In this document: piece after piece, positions 1-8,705 of the stretch | How the letters are laid out: every line of letters begins with the position of its first letter | How positions within the stretch are numbered: the stretch's first letter is position 1 | Origin: Natrinema marinum | GTDB taxonomy: Archaea; Halobacteriota; Halobacteria; Halobacteriales; Natrialbaceae | DNA length: 64,000 nucleotides | NCBI RefSeq assembly: GCF_024296685.1 | Contig: NZ_CP100763.1 | Location: 2,232,001-2,296,000 of the forward strand | Direction: 5' to 3' | Made by a program: the position numbers and the translations under genes | Notes under the pieces: model-generated | Databases searched by the model: none | Seen by the model: the letters and a program-made list of their open reading frames with translations, nothing else | Told to the model about the DNA's origin: nothing

Positions 1-1595
1 AGCATCATGAAGAACCGCTCGTAGCTGCCGTAGAGCGCGCGGTGGATCATGACGGGGCGGTGTTCCTCGTTGTCCTCGCCGACGTAAGAGAGGTCGAACC
101 GCTCGGGCATGTTGAAGTCGAGTTGGACCGTCGGGCCGTCCCACGAGCGGCCGATGGCGTCCTCGAACGCGAAGTCGATCTTCGGCCCGTAGAACGCGCC
201 GTCGCCCTCCTCGATCTCGTACTCGTGGGCTCGGTTCTCGAGCACGTTCTCGAGTTGTTCCTCGGCGCGGTCCCAGATTTCGTCGGAACCAACCGACTTC
301 TCGGGACGCGTGGCGAGTGCCATCTCGTAGTCGAGGTCGAACGTCTCGAGCACGTCGGTGATCATGTCCATGATCTCCTCGACCTCCTGTCGGATCTGGT
401 CGGGGCGGATGAACAGGTGGCCGTCGTCGATCGTAAAGGCCCAGACCCGCGAGAGGCCGGAGAGTTCGCCGCGCTGCTCTTTGCGGTAGACTTTCCCGTT
501 CTCCGCGTAGCGGATCGGCAGGTCGCGGTAGCTCCAGGAGTGATCCTGGAAGATGGCGGCGTGGCCGGGGCAGTTCATCGGCTTCAGGCCGAACTCGTCG
601 TCGCCGACGTCGAAGATGAACATGTCGTCGGCGTAGTTCTCGTAGTGACCCGACCGGTGCCAGAGGTCCGTCTTGAAGACGTGGGGCGTCTCGACGTAGT
701 CGTAGCCCGCGTCCTCGTTGAGGTCCTTGACGAACTCCTCGAGTTCGGAGAGGACCGTCTTCCCGGCGGGGTGATACAGCGGCAGGCCCGGCCCCGTCAC
801 GTCCTGAATCGAGAAGAGATCCATCTCGTTGCCGATCCGGCGGTGGTCGCGCTTTTCGGCTTCCTGCTTGCGCTCTAAGAAGTCCTCGAGATCGCTCTCG
901 TCCTCGAAGGCCGTGCCGTAGATGCGCGTCTGCATCGTATTCTCCTCGTCGCCGCGCCAGTACGCGCCGGCGATCTCGAGCAGGTCGATCGCGCCGATCT
1001 CGCCCGTCGAGTCGACGTGCGGGCCGGCACAGAGGTCCTCCCACTCGCCCTGGCTGTAGAACGTGACCGTGTCGTTCTCCTCGGCGAACTCCGCGAGAAG
1101 TTCGAGTTTGTAGGGCTCGTCGGCCAGACGCTCCTCGGCCTCCTCGATCGAGACCTCCTCGCGTTCGATCTCGTAGTCTGCGGCGATGATCTCTTCCATC
1201 TCGGCCTCGAGGTCCGCGAGGTCCTCCTCGTCGATATCGAGGTTGTCGAAGTCGTAGTAGAAGCCCTCGTCCGTCGGCGGGCCGATCGCGAGCTTGACCT
1301 CCTCGGCGTCGTACAGACGCTCGACGGCCTGAGCGAGACAGTGAGCCGCGGAGTGGCGCATGACCTCGAGGGACTCCTCGGAGCCGTCGGTGACGATCTC
1401 GAGTTCGGCACCGTCGTAGACGGGCTGTTCCTTGGCGACTAAGTCGCCGTCGAGTTTGCCGGCGACCGTGTCGCTGCCGAGGCCGGGGCCGATCTCGTAG
1501 GCGCAGTCCTCGACCGTCGCGCCGGCGTCGACCGCGAGTTCCGAGCCGTCGGGCAGTACGACCGCTACCTGTTCCTGTGAATCTTGTTCTGACAT
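1..1595 (-). CDS. thrS: Threonyl-tRNA synthetase (3' end outside window)
   Basis: Charges tRNA-Thr with threonine in the cytoplasm. The 531 residues visible begin [10 protein letters not shown] and show an N-terminal TGS-like domain (about 1-65), then the second additional domain with its HxxxH motif (HSAAH, residues 81-85) and a downstream CAGPHVD segment. The class II catalytic core follows, with the zinc-binding MNCPGH motif and the [12 protein letters not shown] segment near the window edge. The anticodon-binding domain lies beyond base 1. The ATG at 1595 is the only start that gives the full TGS domain. A TATA-like AGTTAAAAGC lies about 90 bases upstream, suggesting a short leader. Identification is very secure. 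Confidence 0.96.
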   Translation of the reverse strand, partial: MSEQDSQEQVAVVLPDGSELAVDAGATVEDCAYEIGPGLGSDTVAGKLDGDLVAKEQPVYDGAELEIVTDGSEESLEVMRHSAAHCLAQAVERLYDAEEVKLAIGPPTDEGFYYDFDNLDIDEEDLADLEAEMEEIIAADYEIEREEVSIEEAEERLADEPYKLELLAEFAEENDTVTFYSQGEWEDLCAGPHVDSTGEIGAIDLLEIAGAYWRGDEENTMQTRIYGTAFEDESDLEDFLERKQEAEKRDHRRIGNEMDLFSIQDVTGPGLPLYHPAGKTVLSELEEFVKDLNEDAGYDYVETPHVFKTDLWHRSGHYENYADDMFIFDVGDDEFGLKPMNCPGHAAIFQDHSWSYRDLPIRYAENGKVYRKEQRGELSGLSRVWAFTIDDGHLFIRPDQIRQEVEEIMDMITDVLETFDLDYEMALATRPEKSVGSDEIWDRAEEQLENVLENRAHEYEIEEGDGAFYGPKIDFAFEDAIGRSWDGPTVQLDFNMPERFDLSYVGEDNEEHRPVMIHRALYGSYERFFMM

Positions 1596-1929
1596 GGCTG
1601 TGAGTGTGGTGAAAATCCCGGTGGCGCGTCCGCGTCCGCACGCTGGTCGACCGTGGCCGACGCAACACGCGGTAGGTGGGAGTTAAAAGCGGGCAAACGC
1701 CCCTGTAAAGCGGACACCTACCATCGTGGATACGCGTAGTCTCGAGCGGGATAAAAGCATTGTGATGGGCAGCGACAGCGGCGTCGCTCCTCGAGCGAAC
1801 GGGCGGCGTGACCGTGAAATCACAGTCGAGACGCCGCCCGCGTCGGTCCGTTCTTCGTTCCGTGCGACACGAAGATCGGACTATCGGCTATAGAACAGCT
1901 AATGTGTCACGAGCCGATAGCTGCCGACG
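1596..1929. other. Divergent intergenic region between thrS and the exchanger gene
   Basis: About 330 bases without a gene. A TATA-like stretch (AGTTAAAAGC on the + strand, read as GCTTTTAACT for thrS) is at 1680-1690. A second (GGGATAAAAGC) at about 1749-1760 could serve the + strand gene. I see no repeats or RNA structure of note. Confidence 0.4.
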
Positions 1930-2967
1930 ATGGTCCTCGGAGGCTTCCTTCCGGACACGCCCCTCGTCAACGTGCTCGTCATCGTCGCAGCGACGGGCTT
2001 CATCTGGCTCGGCAGCGGCTGGCTCGAGGAATCGGCGGAACACCTCTCGTCGTACTACGGGCTGCCGGCGGTCGTCCAGGGGTCGATCGTCGTCGCCGTC
2101 GGCTCGAGCTTTCCGGAACTCTCCAGCGTCGTGTTCACGGCGCTCGAGGGGACGTTCGACATGGGCGTCGGCGCAGTCGTCGGCTCCGCGATCTTCAACA
2201 TCCTCGTGATCCCGGCGCTGTCCGGACTGGTGACGGACGGCGATTTGGATACGAACCGCACCATCGTGTATAAAGAGGCGCAGTTCTACATGATCGCCGT
2301 CTCCGCGCTGGTCGTCACCCTCGCGCTGGCCGTCATCTACGTCCCCGTCCCCGGCGGCCCGGAGCTCGCCGGTCAGTTGACGCGCCCCCTGGCGATGATA
2401 CCGCTGCTCCTGTACGGGCTCTATCTCTTCATCCAGTGGCAAGACGTCAGCGACTACGAGGGGAAGAACGAAACCGACGGGATCGACATCGGCCGCGAGT
2501 GGGGGAGACTCGCGGGCGGACTCGTCGTGATCCTGCTGGCCGTCGAACAGCTCGTCGGCAGCGTCGAATCGCTCGGCCACACCTTCGGCATCCCCGAGTT
2601 CCTCGCCGGCGTCACCATCATCGCGGCGGCGACGAGCCTGCCCGACACGCTGGTGAGCGTGCGGTCGGCCCAGACCGGCAAGGGAATTACGAGCATCGGG
2701 AACGTCCTCGGATCGAACACGTTCGACCTCCTGGTGGCGATTCCGATCGGCGTGCTCATCGTCGGGAGCGTTCCCGTGGACTTCGCCGTCGCCGTCCCGA
2801 TGCTCGGCGTGCTCACGCTCGCGACCGTCCTCCTGTTCTCGTTTCTGCGCACCGACCTCTCGGTCACCACACTCGAGTCGTACGTGCTCCTCGCCGCCTA
2901 CGGGCTGTTCGTCGCGTGGGTGATCGCCGAAACCATCGGCGCGACCCATCTCATCAAGGGCGCCTGA
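1930..2967 (+). CDS. CaCA-family sodium/calcium exchanger
   Basis: A polytopic membrane antiporter of 345 residues, the usual length for YrbG/MaX1-type prokaryotic exchangers. Two inverted repeat halves are visible. The first alpha-repeat carries GSSFPELSS followed by GSAIFNIL (about residues 57-100). The second carries AATSLPDTL followed by GSNTFDLL (about 237-275). These segments form the ion-binding centre in the family. A hydrophilic loop (SDYEGKNETDG) separates the halves. The family exchanges Ca2+ for Na+, but the ion cannot be read from sequence. It is divergent from thrS and convergent with pyrE. Confidence 0.9.
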   Translation: MVLGGFLPDTPLVNVLVIVAATGFIWLGSGWLEESAEHLSSYYGLPAVVQGSIVVAVGSSFPELSSVVFTALEGTFDMGVGAVVGSAIFNILVIPALSGLVTDGDLDTNRTIVYKEAQFYMIAVSALVVTLALAVIYVPVPGGPELAGQLTRPLAMIPLLLYGLYLFIQWQDVSDYEGKNETDGIDIGREWGRLAGGLVVILLAVEQLVGSVESLGHTFGIPEFLAGVTIIAAATSLPDTLVSVRSAQTGKGITSIGNVLGSNTFDLLVAIPIGVLIVGSVPVDFAVAVPMLGVLTLATVLLFSFLRTDLSVTTLESYVLLAAYGLFVAWVIAETIGATHLIKGA

Positions 2968-3001
2968 CTCGAACGCGGCCGCCCCCGCGATCGGCCGCTG
3001 A

Positions 3002-3526
3002 TTACTGACTCTCGAGTAACTCGCTCGCGGTGACCAGCGATTCCATCTCGAGTCCGGCCTCCTCGACGTTCTCGCGGCCGCCCTCCTCGCGGTCGACGAC
3101 GACGAGCGCGCGCTCGACGGTCGCGCCGGCCTCCCGAAGCGCCTCGACGGCCTCGACGAGGCTCGTCCCCGTCGTCACGATGTCCTCGACGACGACGACC
3201 TCCTCGCCCTCGGCGAGGCGACCCTCGATCAGGTTCCCGGTCCCGTACTCCTTGCGCTGCTTGCGCGCGATGACGTAGGGGACGCCGGCCGCCACGCTCG
3301 TCGCGGCCGCGAGGGGCACGCCGCCCAGCGCGACGCCGCCGAGTTTGTCGTCCGAATCGAGACGGTCGGCAAAGGCCTCGGCGATCTGCTCGAGGCAGTC
3401 GGGATCGGTCTCGAAGAGGTACTTGTCGACGTAGTACTCGCTCGTGCCGCCGTGGGAGAGTTCGAACTCGCCGAACTGAACGGCGTCGGCCGCGCGCAGG
3501 GCGTCGATGAGGTCCTGATTGGGCAT
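3002..3526 (-). CDS. pyrE: Orotate phosphoribosyltransferase
   Basis: Converts orotate and PRPP to OMP in pyrimidine synthesis. The 174 residues match short archaeal PyrE. The PRPP-binding signature [13 protein letters not shown] is at about residues 110-122. The flexible-loop region with K89 and the RKEYG segment precedes it. The substrate-side YYVDKY is near residue 31. The start [10 protein letters not shown] fits the family N-terminus. It is transcribed divergently from the esterase gene across about 160 bases. This is the gene widely used as a uracil-auxotrophy marker in haloarchaea. Confidence 0.95.
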   Translation of the reverse strand: MPNQDLIDALRAADAVQFGEFELSHGGTSEYYVDKYLFETDPDCLEQIAEAFADRLDSDDKLGGVALGGVPLAAATSVAAGVPYVIARKQRKEYGTGNLIEGRLAEGEEVVVVEDIVTTGTSLVEAVEALREAGATVERALVVVDREEGGRENVEEAGLEMESLVTASELLESQ

Positions 3527-3689
3527 GCTCGAGAGGGCGCACCGAACCGAAATAAGCGGTGTGGAACGGGACGCCGGAGGACGCGCGGTCGGGTGCCGCG
3601 ATCCGGTCGAAACGGCCGAGAGAGACCGGTTCCCCTACGGACTTCCGCTGCAGGTAGCTTTTTGTCCTCGCCAGGATGTGTGCCGTACG

Positions 3690-4649
3690 ATGACACCATC
3701 CAGAGCGGACGAACCCCATCCGGACGTACAGGCGTTTCTCGAGCTCTACGAGTCGCTGGATACGCCGGAGTTCAGCGAGATCACACCCCAGGAAGCCCGG
3801 CGGAACTTCGAGAAGATGCGCGTCACCGAAGAGCCCGATATCGAACTTCCGTCCGTCGAGGACCACACTATCGACGGGCCACACGGCGACCTCGCGGTCC
3901 GGAGCTACGATCCCGGTACCGAGGGCGAGGACCGGCCGCTGATTCTGTACTTCCACGGGGGTGGGTGGGTTGTCGGGAGCATCGATACGCACGACGGCGT
4001 CTGCCGGAAGCTGGCCGAGGACACCGGCTATCCCGTCGTCAGCGTCGACTACGGGCTCGCACCGGAACACCCCTTCCCCGAGGGCTTGCAGGGCTGTTAT
4101 GCCGCCCTCGAGTGGGCCGCCGCGGAGGCCGACGCGCTGAACGCGGACCCCGACACGATCGTCGTCGGTGGCGACAGCGCCGGCGGCGGTCTCGCGGCGG
4201 GGCTGTCGCTGCTCGCCCGGGACCGGGGCGGCCCCGAAATCGCCTATCAGCTACTGATCTACCCCAGCGTCGGCGACGCGACGGTGACCGAGGCCTACGA
4301 GCAGAACAGCGAGGGCTACTTCCTCACGGAAGAGGACATGGAGTGGTTCCGCAGCCACCTCTACGACTCCGAGATCGACCTCGGAAACGTCTACGCGCTG
4401 CCACTTCGCGCGAACGATCTCTCCGGACTCCCGCCCGCGACGATCATCACCGCCGGCTTCGATCCACTTCGGGACATCGGTGCGACGTACGCAGACCGAC
4501 TCGCGGACGCCGGCGTCCCCGTCGAGTATCACAACTACGACGACATGATCCACGGCTTCTTCAGCATGATCTCGGATCCGATGGATCTGGATCGCGCCCA
4601 CGAGGCCCACGCCGCTGCCGTCGAAGACATGGAAGCGACGCTCGAGTGA
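3690..4649 (+). CDS. Alpha/beta hydrolase of the hormone-sensitive-lipase family
   Basis: A soluble carboxylesterase of 319 residues. The oxyanion-hole motif HGGG is at residues 89-92. The nucleophile elbow GDSAGG places Ser at about 163. The acid (GFDPLRD) and the catalytic His (MIHGFF) follow in the expected order for HSL-type esterases. I chose the ATG at 3690 because the protein from there (MTPSRADEPH) has normal family length. The longer frame upstream runs through the pyrE promoter region. Natural substrate is unknown. Confidence 0.88.
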   Translation: MTPSRADEPHPDVQAFLELYESLDTPEFSEITPQEARRNFEKMRVTEEPDIELPSVEDHTIDGPHGDLAVRSYDPGTEGEDRPLILYFHGGGWVVGSIDTHDGVCRKLAEDTGYPVVSVDYGLAPEHPFPEGLQGCYAALEWAAAEADALNADPDTIVVGGDSAGGGLAAGLSLLARDRGGPEIAYQLLIYPSVGDATVTEAYEQNSEGYFLTEEDMEWFRSHLYDSEIDLGNVYALPLRANDLSGLPPATIITAGFDPLRDIGATYADRLADAGVPVEYHNYDDMIHGFFSMISDPMDLDRAHEAHAAAVEDMEATLE

Positions 4650-4688
4650 ACGAGACGCCGCGAGGCGGCGACGGAGAGGGTCAGTTAG

Positions 4689-5234
4689 CTACCACGGCTC
4701 GTTTTTCAGCCCGAGTTTGTACGCGATCACGTTCGTCGTCACGTGGAGGATCGGCGTGAGCACGACGACGACGAAGAGCACCTCGAGCGTGAACCACTCG
4801 GTGAACCACTCGAAGTCGAGCAGGGCGACCAGCGGGAGGGAGACGACGACGAAATCGAGCTGGTCGAGACCAGGGAACATCGCGCCGCGCTGGCGGCCCG
4901 AGCGGCGCTTGAGGAAGGAAGCGAGGATGTCGCCGAGCATCGCGCCGCCGGCGAGGCCGAGCGCCGCGAGCGGCGTGAATTCGGGGAGCGCGAAGCCGAG
5001 TACGTCGCCGACGGACGGCTCGATGACGGTGAGGACGGCCGCGAGCGCGAGGCCCGCGACGATTCCCATCGCCGTTCCGCGCCACGTTTTCCCGTCGCCG
5101 AGCACCCGTCTGTCGCCCCACGTCCGGCCGCCGTCGATCGGCCGGCCGCCACCGGCCAGCACCGCGGCGTTGTTGGGGACGTAGGCGGGCAACATCGCCC
5201 AGAACGCGATCGCGATAGTCTCGAGTACTGCCAT
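4689..5234 (-). CDS. carS: CDP-archaeol synthase
   Basis: Integral membrane enzyme that activates digeranylgeranylglyceryl phosphate with CTP to give CDP-archaeol, the branch point of archaeal phospholipid synthesis. The 181 residues are predicted to form about five membrane segments. Recognisable features are LPAYVPNNAAVLAGGG near the N-terminus and the cytoplasmic GDGKTWRG loop, typical of this family. A later loop carries KRRSGRQRG. The ATG at 5234 (MAVLETIAIAF) starts directly at the first hydrophobic segment; an in-frame upstream extension is unlikely. Confidence 0.9.
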   Translation of the reverse strand: MAVLETIAIAFWAMLPAYVPNNAAVLAGGGRPIDGGRTWGDRRVLGDGKTWRGTAMGIVAGLALAAVLTVIEPSVGDVLGFALPEFTPLAALGLAGGAMLGDILASFLKRRSGRQRGAMFPGLDQLDFVVVSLPLVALLDFEWFTEWFTLEVLFVVVVLTPILHVTTNVIAYKLGLKNEPW

Positions 5235-5331
5235 GTCAGCGGGGACGAACCGGCGTGTCTTAACCGCCGGTGGTTCGTCGCCGACCCGCCGAATCACTGC
5301 CCGCCGATAGGGCCGCCTCACCGACCCATAA

Positions 5332-5375
5332 CGTACACACTATCTGTTTTCCACATACACGAAAAGGTTTTATCG
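5332..5375 (+). promoter_or_regulatory. Promoter region of the DoeA-like operon with GTACACA motif
   Basis: CGTACACAC at 5332-5340 and CCACATACACG at 5351-5361 flank CTATCTG. An AT-rich GAAAAGGTTTTATC (about 5361-5374) resembles a BRE/TATA element about 40 bases before the ATG at 5411. The GTACACA core recurs upstream of other genes of this island. Confidence 0.45.
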
Positions 5376-5410
5376 TTCCTGATGGATGGCTCACTAGAGG
5401 CCCTGGTACG

Positions 5411-6592
5411 ATGCCACGAGAGCATATTTTCGACGAGGCCGAGTACGAGCGACGGGTCGATCGGACCAAAGCGCGACTGCGCGAGGAGGACCTCGACGCG
5501 ATCGTCGTCGCCGACCCGGCGAACATGAACTACCTGACGGGGTACGACGGCTGGTCGTTTTACGTCCATCAGGCCGTCGTCGTCACGCCCGACCGGGACG
5601 AACCCGTCTGGATCGGCCGCGGGATGGACGCCAACGGCGCGCGGGCGACGACCCACCTCGGCGAGGACAGCATCCGCGCGTACAGCGACGACCACGTCCA
5701 CTCGCCCCACGACCTCCACCCGATGGACTACGTCGCGGGCGTGCTCGAGGAACTCGAGGTGGCCGACGGCCGGATCGGCCTCGAGATGGACGCCTCTTAC
5801 TTCACGGCCAAATCGTACACGCGGCTCCAGCAGAACCTCCCCGAGGCCGAGTTCGAGGACGCGACGCTGCTGGTCGGCTGGGTCCGCATCAAGAAGTCCG
5901 AACAGGAACTCGAGTACATGCGCGAGGCGGCCCGGATCTCCGAGAACGCGATGCGGGCGGGGCTCGACGTCATCGAAGAGGGCGTGCCGGAGTACGAGGC
6001 CGCGGCCGCGATCTACGAGCAACTCGTCACGGGCACCGAAGACTACGGCGGCGACTACCCGTCGATCGTCCCGCTGATGCCCTCGGGCGATCACACCGGC
6101 ACGCCGCACCTGACCTGGACCGATCGGCCGTTCGAGGACGGCGATCCGGTCATCATCGAACTCTCCGGCTGTCGCCACCGGTATCACTCCCCGCTCGCTC
6201 GCACGACGTTCGTCGGGGATCCGCCTGACGAACTCCAGGAGACCGCCGACATCGTCGTCGAGGGGATCGAGGCCGCACTCGACACGGTCGAGCCCGGCGT
6301 CACCTGCGAGGAGGTCGAGACGGCCTGGCGCGAGACCATCGCGCAGTACGGCCTCGAGAAGGAGGACCGTATCGGCTACTCGATGGGGCTGGGCTACCCG
6401 CCGGACTGGGGCGAGCACACCGCGAGCCTGCGCCCGGGCGACGAGACGGTCCTCGAGGAGGACATGACCTTCCACATGATCCCGGGCATCTGGACGGACG
6501 AGATCGGCATGGAGATAAGCGAGACGTTCCACGTTACCGATAGCGGTGCAGAGACGCTGGCTGACTTCCCGCGAAAACTGTTCACTGCATAA
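5411..6592 (+). CDS. doeA: M24-family hydrolase of ectoine hydrolase (DoeA/EutD) type
   Basis: A 393-residue creatinase/prolidase-fold protein. The N-terminal half has NMNYLTGYDGWSFYV, typical of the ectoine hydrolase/creatinase branch. The C-terminal pita-bread domain has the branch-typical GCRHRYHSPLART, where metallopeptidases have their second metal Asp (YxSDxTRT); here Pro occupies that place. Known family members DoeA/EutD open the ectoine ring without metal, giving N-acetyl-2,4-diaminobutyrate. It lies 10 bases from glutamate dehydrogenase and within 20 kb of a diaminobutyrate-type aminotransferase. Alternative: another metal-free M24 amidohydrolase, such as a creatinase relative. ATG at 5411 (MPREHIFDEA) follows the promoter elements. 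Confidence 0.7.
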   Translation: MPREHIFDEAEYERRVDRTKARLREEDLDAIVVADPANMNYLTGYDGWSFYVHQAVVVTPDRDEPVWIGRGMDANGARATTHLGEDSIRAYSDDHVHSPHDLHPMDYVAGVLEELEVADGRIGLEMDASYFTAKSYTRLQQNLPEAEFEDATLLVGWVRIKKSEQELEYMREAARISENAMRAGLDVIEEGVPEYEAAAAIYEQLVTGTEDYGGDYPSIVPLMPSGDHTGTPHLTWTDRPFEDGDPVIIELSGCRHRYHSPLARTTFVGDPPDELQETADIVVEGIEAALDTVEPGVTCEEVETAWRETIAQYGLEKEDRIGYSMGLGYPPDWGEHTASLRPGDETVLEEDMTFHMIPGIWTDEIGMEISETFHVTDSGAETLADFPRKLFTA

Positions 6593-6602
6593 CCCGACCT
6601 AA

Positions 6603-7889
6603 ATGACGACAACACCACCTGCGGCCGAATCCGAGGCGACGGACGAACCCGACTCAGCGCTGACTACCGCCCGCCGACAGCTCGAGCGCGCGGCGGCTCA
6701 CGTCGACGTCGATCCCGGCGTCGTCGAGCGCCTGAAGTACCCGACGCGGGTCGAGCAGGTGTCGGTCCCGCTCGAGCGCGAGGACGGCTCCGTCGAGGTC
6801 TTCACCGGCTACCGCGCCCAGCACGACGACGTGCGCGGCCCCTACAAGGGCGGCCTGCGCTACCATCCCGACGTGAACGCCGAAGAGTGTACCGGCCTCT
6901 CGATGTGGATGACCTGGAAGTGCGCCGTGATGGACCTCCCCTTCGGCGGCGGGAAAGGCGGCGTCGCCGTCGATCCGAAGGGGTTGACCGACGACGAGAC
7001 CGAGCGGCTCACTCGCCGCTTCGCCGAGGAACTGCGCGACGCCGTCGGGCCGACGAAAGACGTGCCCGCACCCGACATGGGCACCGACGCCCAGACGATG
7101 GCCTGGTTCATGGACGCCTACTCGATGCAACAGGGCGAGACCATCCCCGGCGTCGTCACTGGTAAACCGCCGGTCATCGGCGGCTCCTACGGCCGCGAGG
7201 AGGCCCCCGGCCGCTCGACCGCGATCGCCGCCCGCGAGGCCGTCAGCTACTACGACCGCGATCTCAGCGAGACGACCGTCGCCGTCCAGGGCTTCGGCAG
7301 CGTCGGTGCCAACGCCGCCCGCCTGCTCGAGGACTGGGGTGCGACCGTCGTCGCCGTCAGCGACGTCAACGGCGCGATCTACGACCCCGACGGCCTCGAG
7401 ACGCACGCGGTGCCGACCCACGAAGAGGAGCCGGAGGCGGTACTCGCCCACGACGCGCCGGAGACGCTGTCCAACGAGGAAGTCCTCGAACTCGATGTCG
7501 ACGTGCTGATCCCGGCAGCAGTCGGTAACGTCATCACAGCTGACAACGCCGACGCCATCCGGGCCGATATCGTCGTCGAGGGCGCGAACGGCCCGACGAC
7601 GTTCGCCGCCGACGCCATCCTCGAGGAGCGCGACGTGCCGGTGATCCCGGACATCCTCGCGAACGCCGGCGGCGTCACGGTCTCGTACTTCGAGTGGCTG
7701 CAGGACATCAACCGCCGGCAGTGGTCCCTCGAGCGCGTCAACGAGGAGCTCGAAGACCACATGCTCGACGCCTGGAACGACGTTCGCGCCGAGGTCGACG
7801 ACCAAGGACTGACCTGGCGCGACGCGGCGTACGTGGTGGCGCTCTCCCGAATCGCGGAGGCGAAGGCGACCCGCGGCCTCTGGCCGTAG
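6603..7889 (+). CDS. Glutamate dehydrogenase
   Basis: Hexameric enzyme interconverting glutamate and 2-oxoglutarate plus ammonium; 428 residues. The substrate region has [13 protein letters not shown] and the catalytic-lysine segment PFGGGKGGV. The Rossmann half has VQGFGSVG, and [11 protein letters not shown] is near the C-terminus. The gene starts 10 bases after the DoeA-like hydrolase, so they are probably co-transcribed. This supports a catabolic role, regenerating 2-oxoglutarate for the nearby aminotransferases and releasing ammonium. Coenzyme preference cannot be decided here. Confidence 0.95.
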   Translation: MTTTPPAAESEATDEPDSALTTARRQLERAAAHVDVDPGVVERLKYPTRVEQVSVPLEREDGSVEVFTGYRAQHDDVRGPYKGGLRYHPDVNAEECTGLSMWMTWKCAVMDLPFGGGKGGVAVDPKGLTDDETERLTRRFAEELRDAVGPTKDVPAPDMGTDAQTMAWFMDAYSMQQGETIPGVVTGKPPVIGGSYGREEAPGRSTAIAAREAVSYYDRDLSETTVAVQGFGSVGANAARLLEDWGATVVAVSDVNGAIYDPDGLETHAVPTHEEEPEAVLAHDAPETLSNEEVLELDVDVLIPAAVGNVITADNADAIRADIVVEGANGPTTFAADAILEERDVPVIPDILANAGGVTVSYFEWLQDINRRQWSLERVNEELEDHMLDAWNDVRAEVDDQGLTWRDAAYVVALSRIAEAKATRGLWP

Positions 7890-8009
7890 GTCCGTCGTCG
7901 ACAGCCGCCACCGCTATCGTCCGCCTGGCGGGCGTTCGACGGGAACCCGACCCGTCCCCGGAGCGAGAGAAGGGAAGCGCTCATGTCCCGCCGGCCACAT
8001 GCACCGATT

Positions 8010-8669
8010 ATGTCGACGTGGAAGCGGGAGTTCGCGAGCGGGCTGATCGTCGTCGGTCCGATCCTCGTCACGCTGTACGTGATCTACCGGCTCTACGCGA
8101 TCGTCACCGGTCTCACGCCGGTGTCCGTGGTCGACGCGGCCGCGTTGCGGGGCTGGATCGATCACGGGCCGACCCGCGAACTCGTCGCCCGCGTCCTCCA
8201 CATCGCCGTCTCGCTGTCGTTTTTCGCGCTGGTGACGATCGTCGTCGGCTCGCTGACCCGGACGACGGTCGGCGACCTCTTCTCGGACGGTATCGACGGC
8301 ATCGTCAACCGCCTCCCCGGACTGCGCGTCGTCTACAACGCGTCCAAAGTCGCCGCCGAGACCACGCTCGGCGATGAGCAGGCGCTGCAGGAGCCGGTCA
8401 AGGTCACGAGCTGGGACAACAAACAGATGACCGCGTTCAAGACCGGCCATCTCACCCCCGACGGGAGGGAGGTGCTGTTCATCCCGACGGCACCGAACAT
8501 CTCCTCGGGGTTCGTCGTCGAGGCCGATCCAGAGCGCATCACCGAGACCGACGAGACCATCGAAGAGGCGCTGGCCAGAGTCCTCAGCGGCGGTTTCGGC
8601 GACAGCGGCAAGGGGCCGAGCACGACGCCGTTCGCCACGTCCGGGACTCGAGGAGCCGACGACGAGTAA
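8010..8669 (+). CDS. DUF502 membrane protein
   Basis: A 219-residue membrane protein of the DUF502 family, function unknown. Two hydrophobic segments (residues about 9-33 and 62-85) are followed by a soluble domain with NRLPGLRVVYNASK and VLFIPTAPNISSGFV. The last two match the conserved family core, with a conserved pattern before the acidic tail. I chose the ATG at 8010 (MSTWKREFASGL); an upstream in-frame ATG at 7983 adds only nine residues. It is downstream of glutamate dehydrogenase but about 120 bases away, so it may have its own promoter. Confidence 0.85.
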   Translation: MSTWKREFASGLIVVGPILVTLYVIYRLYAIVTGLTPVSVVDAAALRGWIDHGPTRELVARVLHIAVSLSFFALVTIVVGSLTRTTVGDLFSDGIDGIVNRLPGLRVVYNASKVAAETTLGDEQALQEPVKVTSWDNKQMTAFKTGHLTPDGREVLFIPTAPNISSGFVVEADPERITETDETIEEALARVLSGGFGDSGKGPSTTPFATSGTRGADDE

Positions 8670-8705
8670 CGAGCGAGACCGACCGCAGACCGAGCGCGGG
8701 CGGGC

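Noticed and set aside
42-878. Long plus-strand open frames across the thrS region
   Set aside because: They are the antisense of thrS; the reverse strand carries all synthetase motifs.
3519-3689. N-terminal extension of the esterase
   Set aside because: It crosses the pyrE promoter region and has no family similarity; the ATG at 3690 gives normal length.
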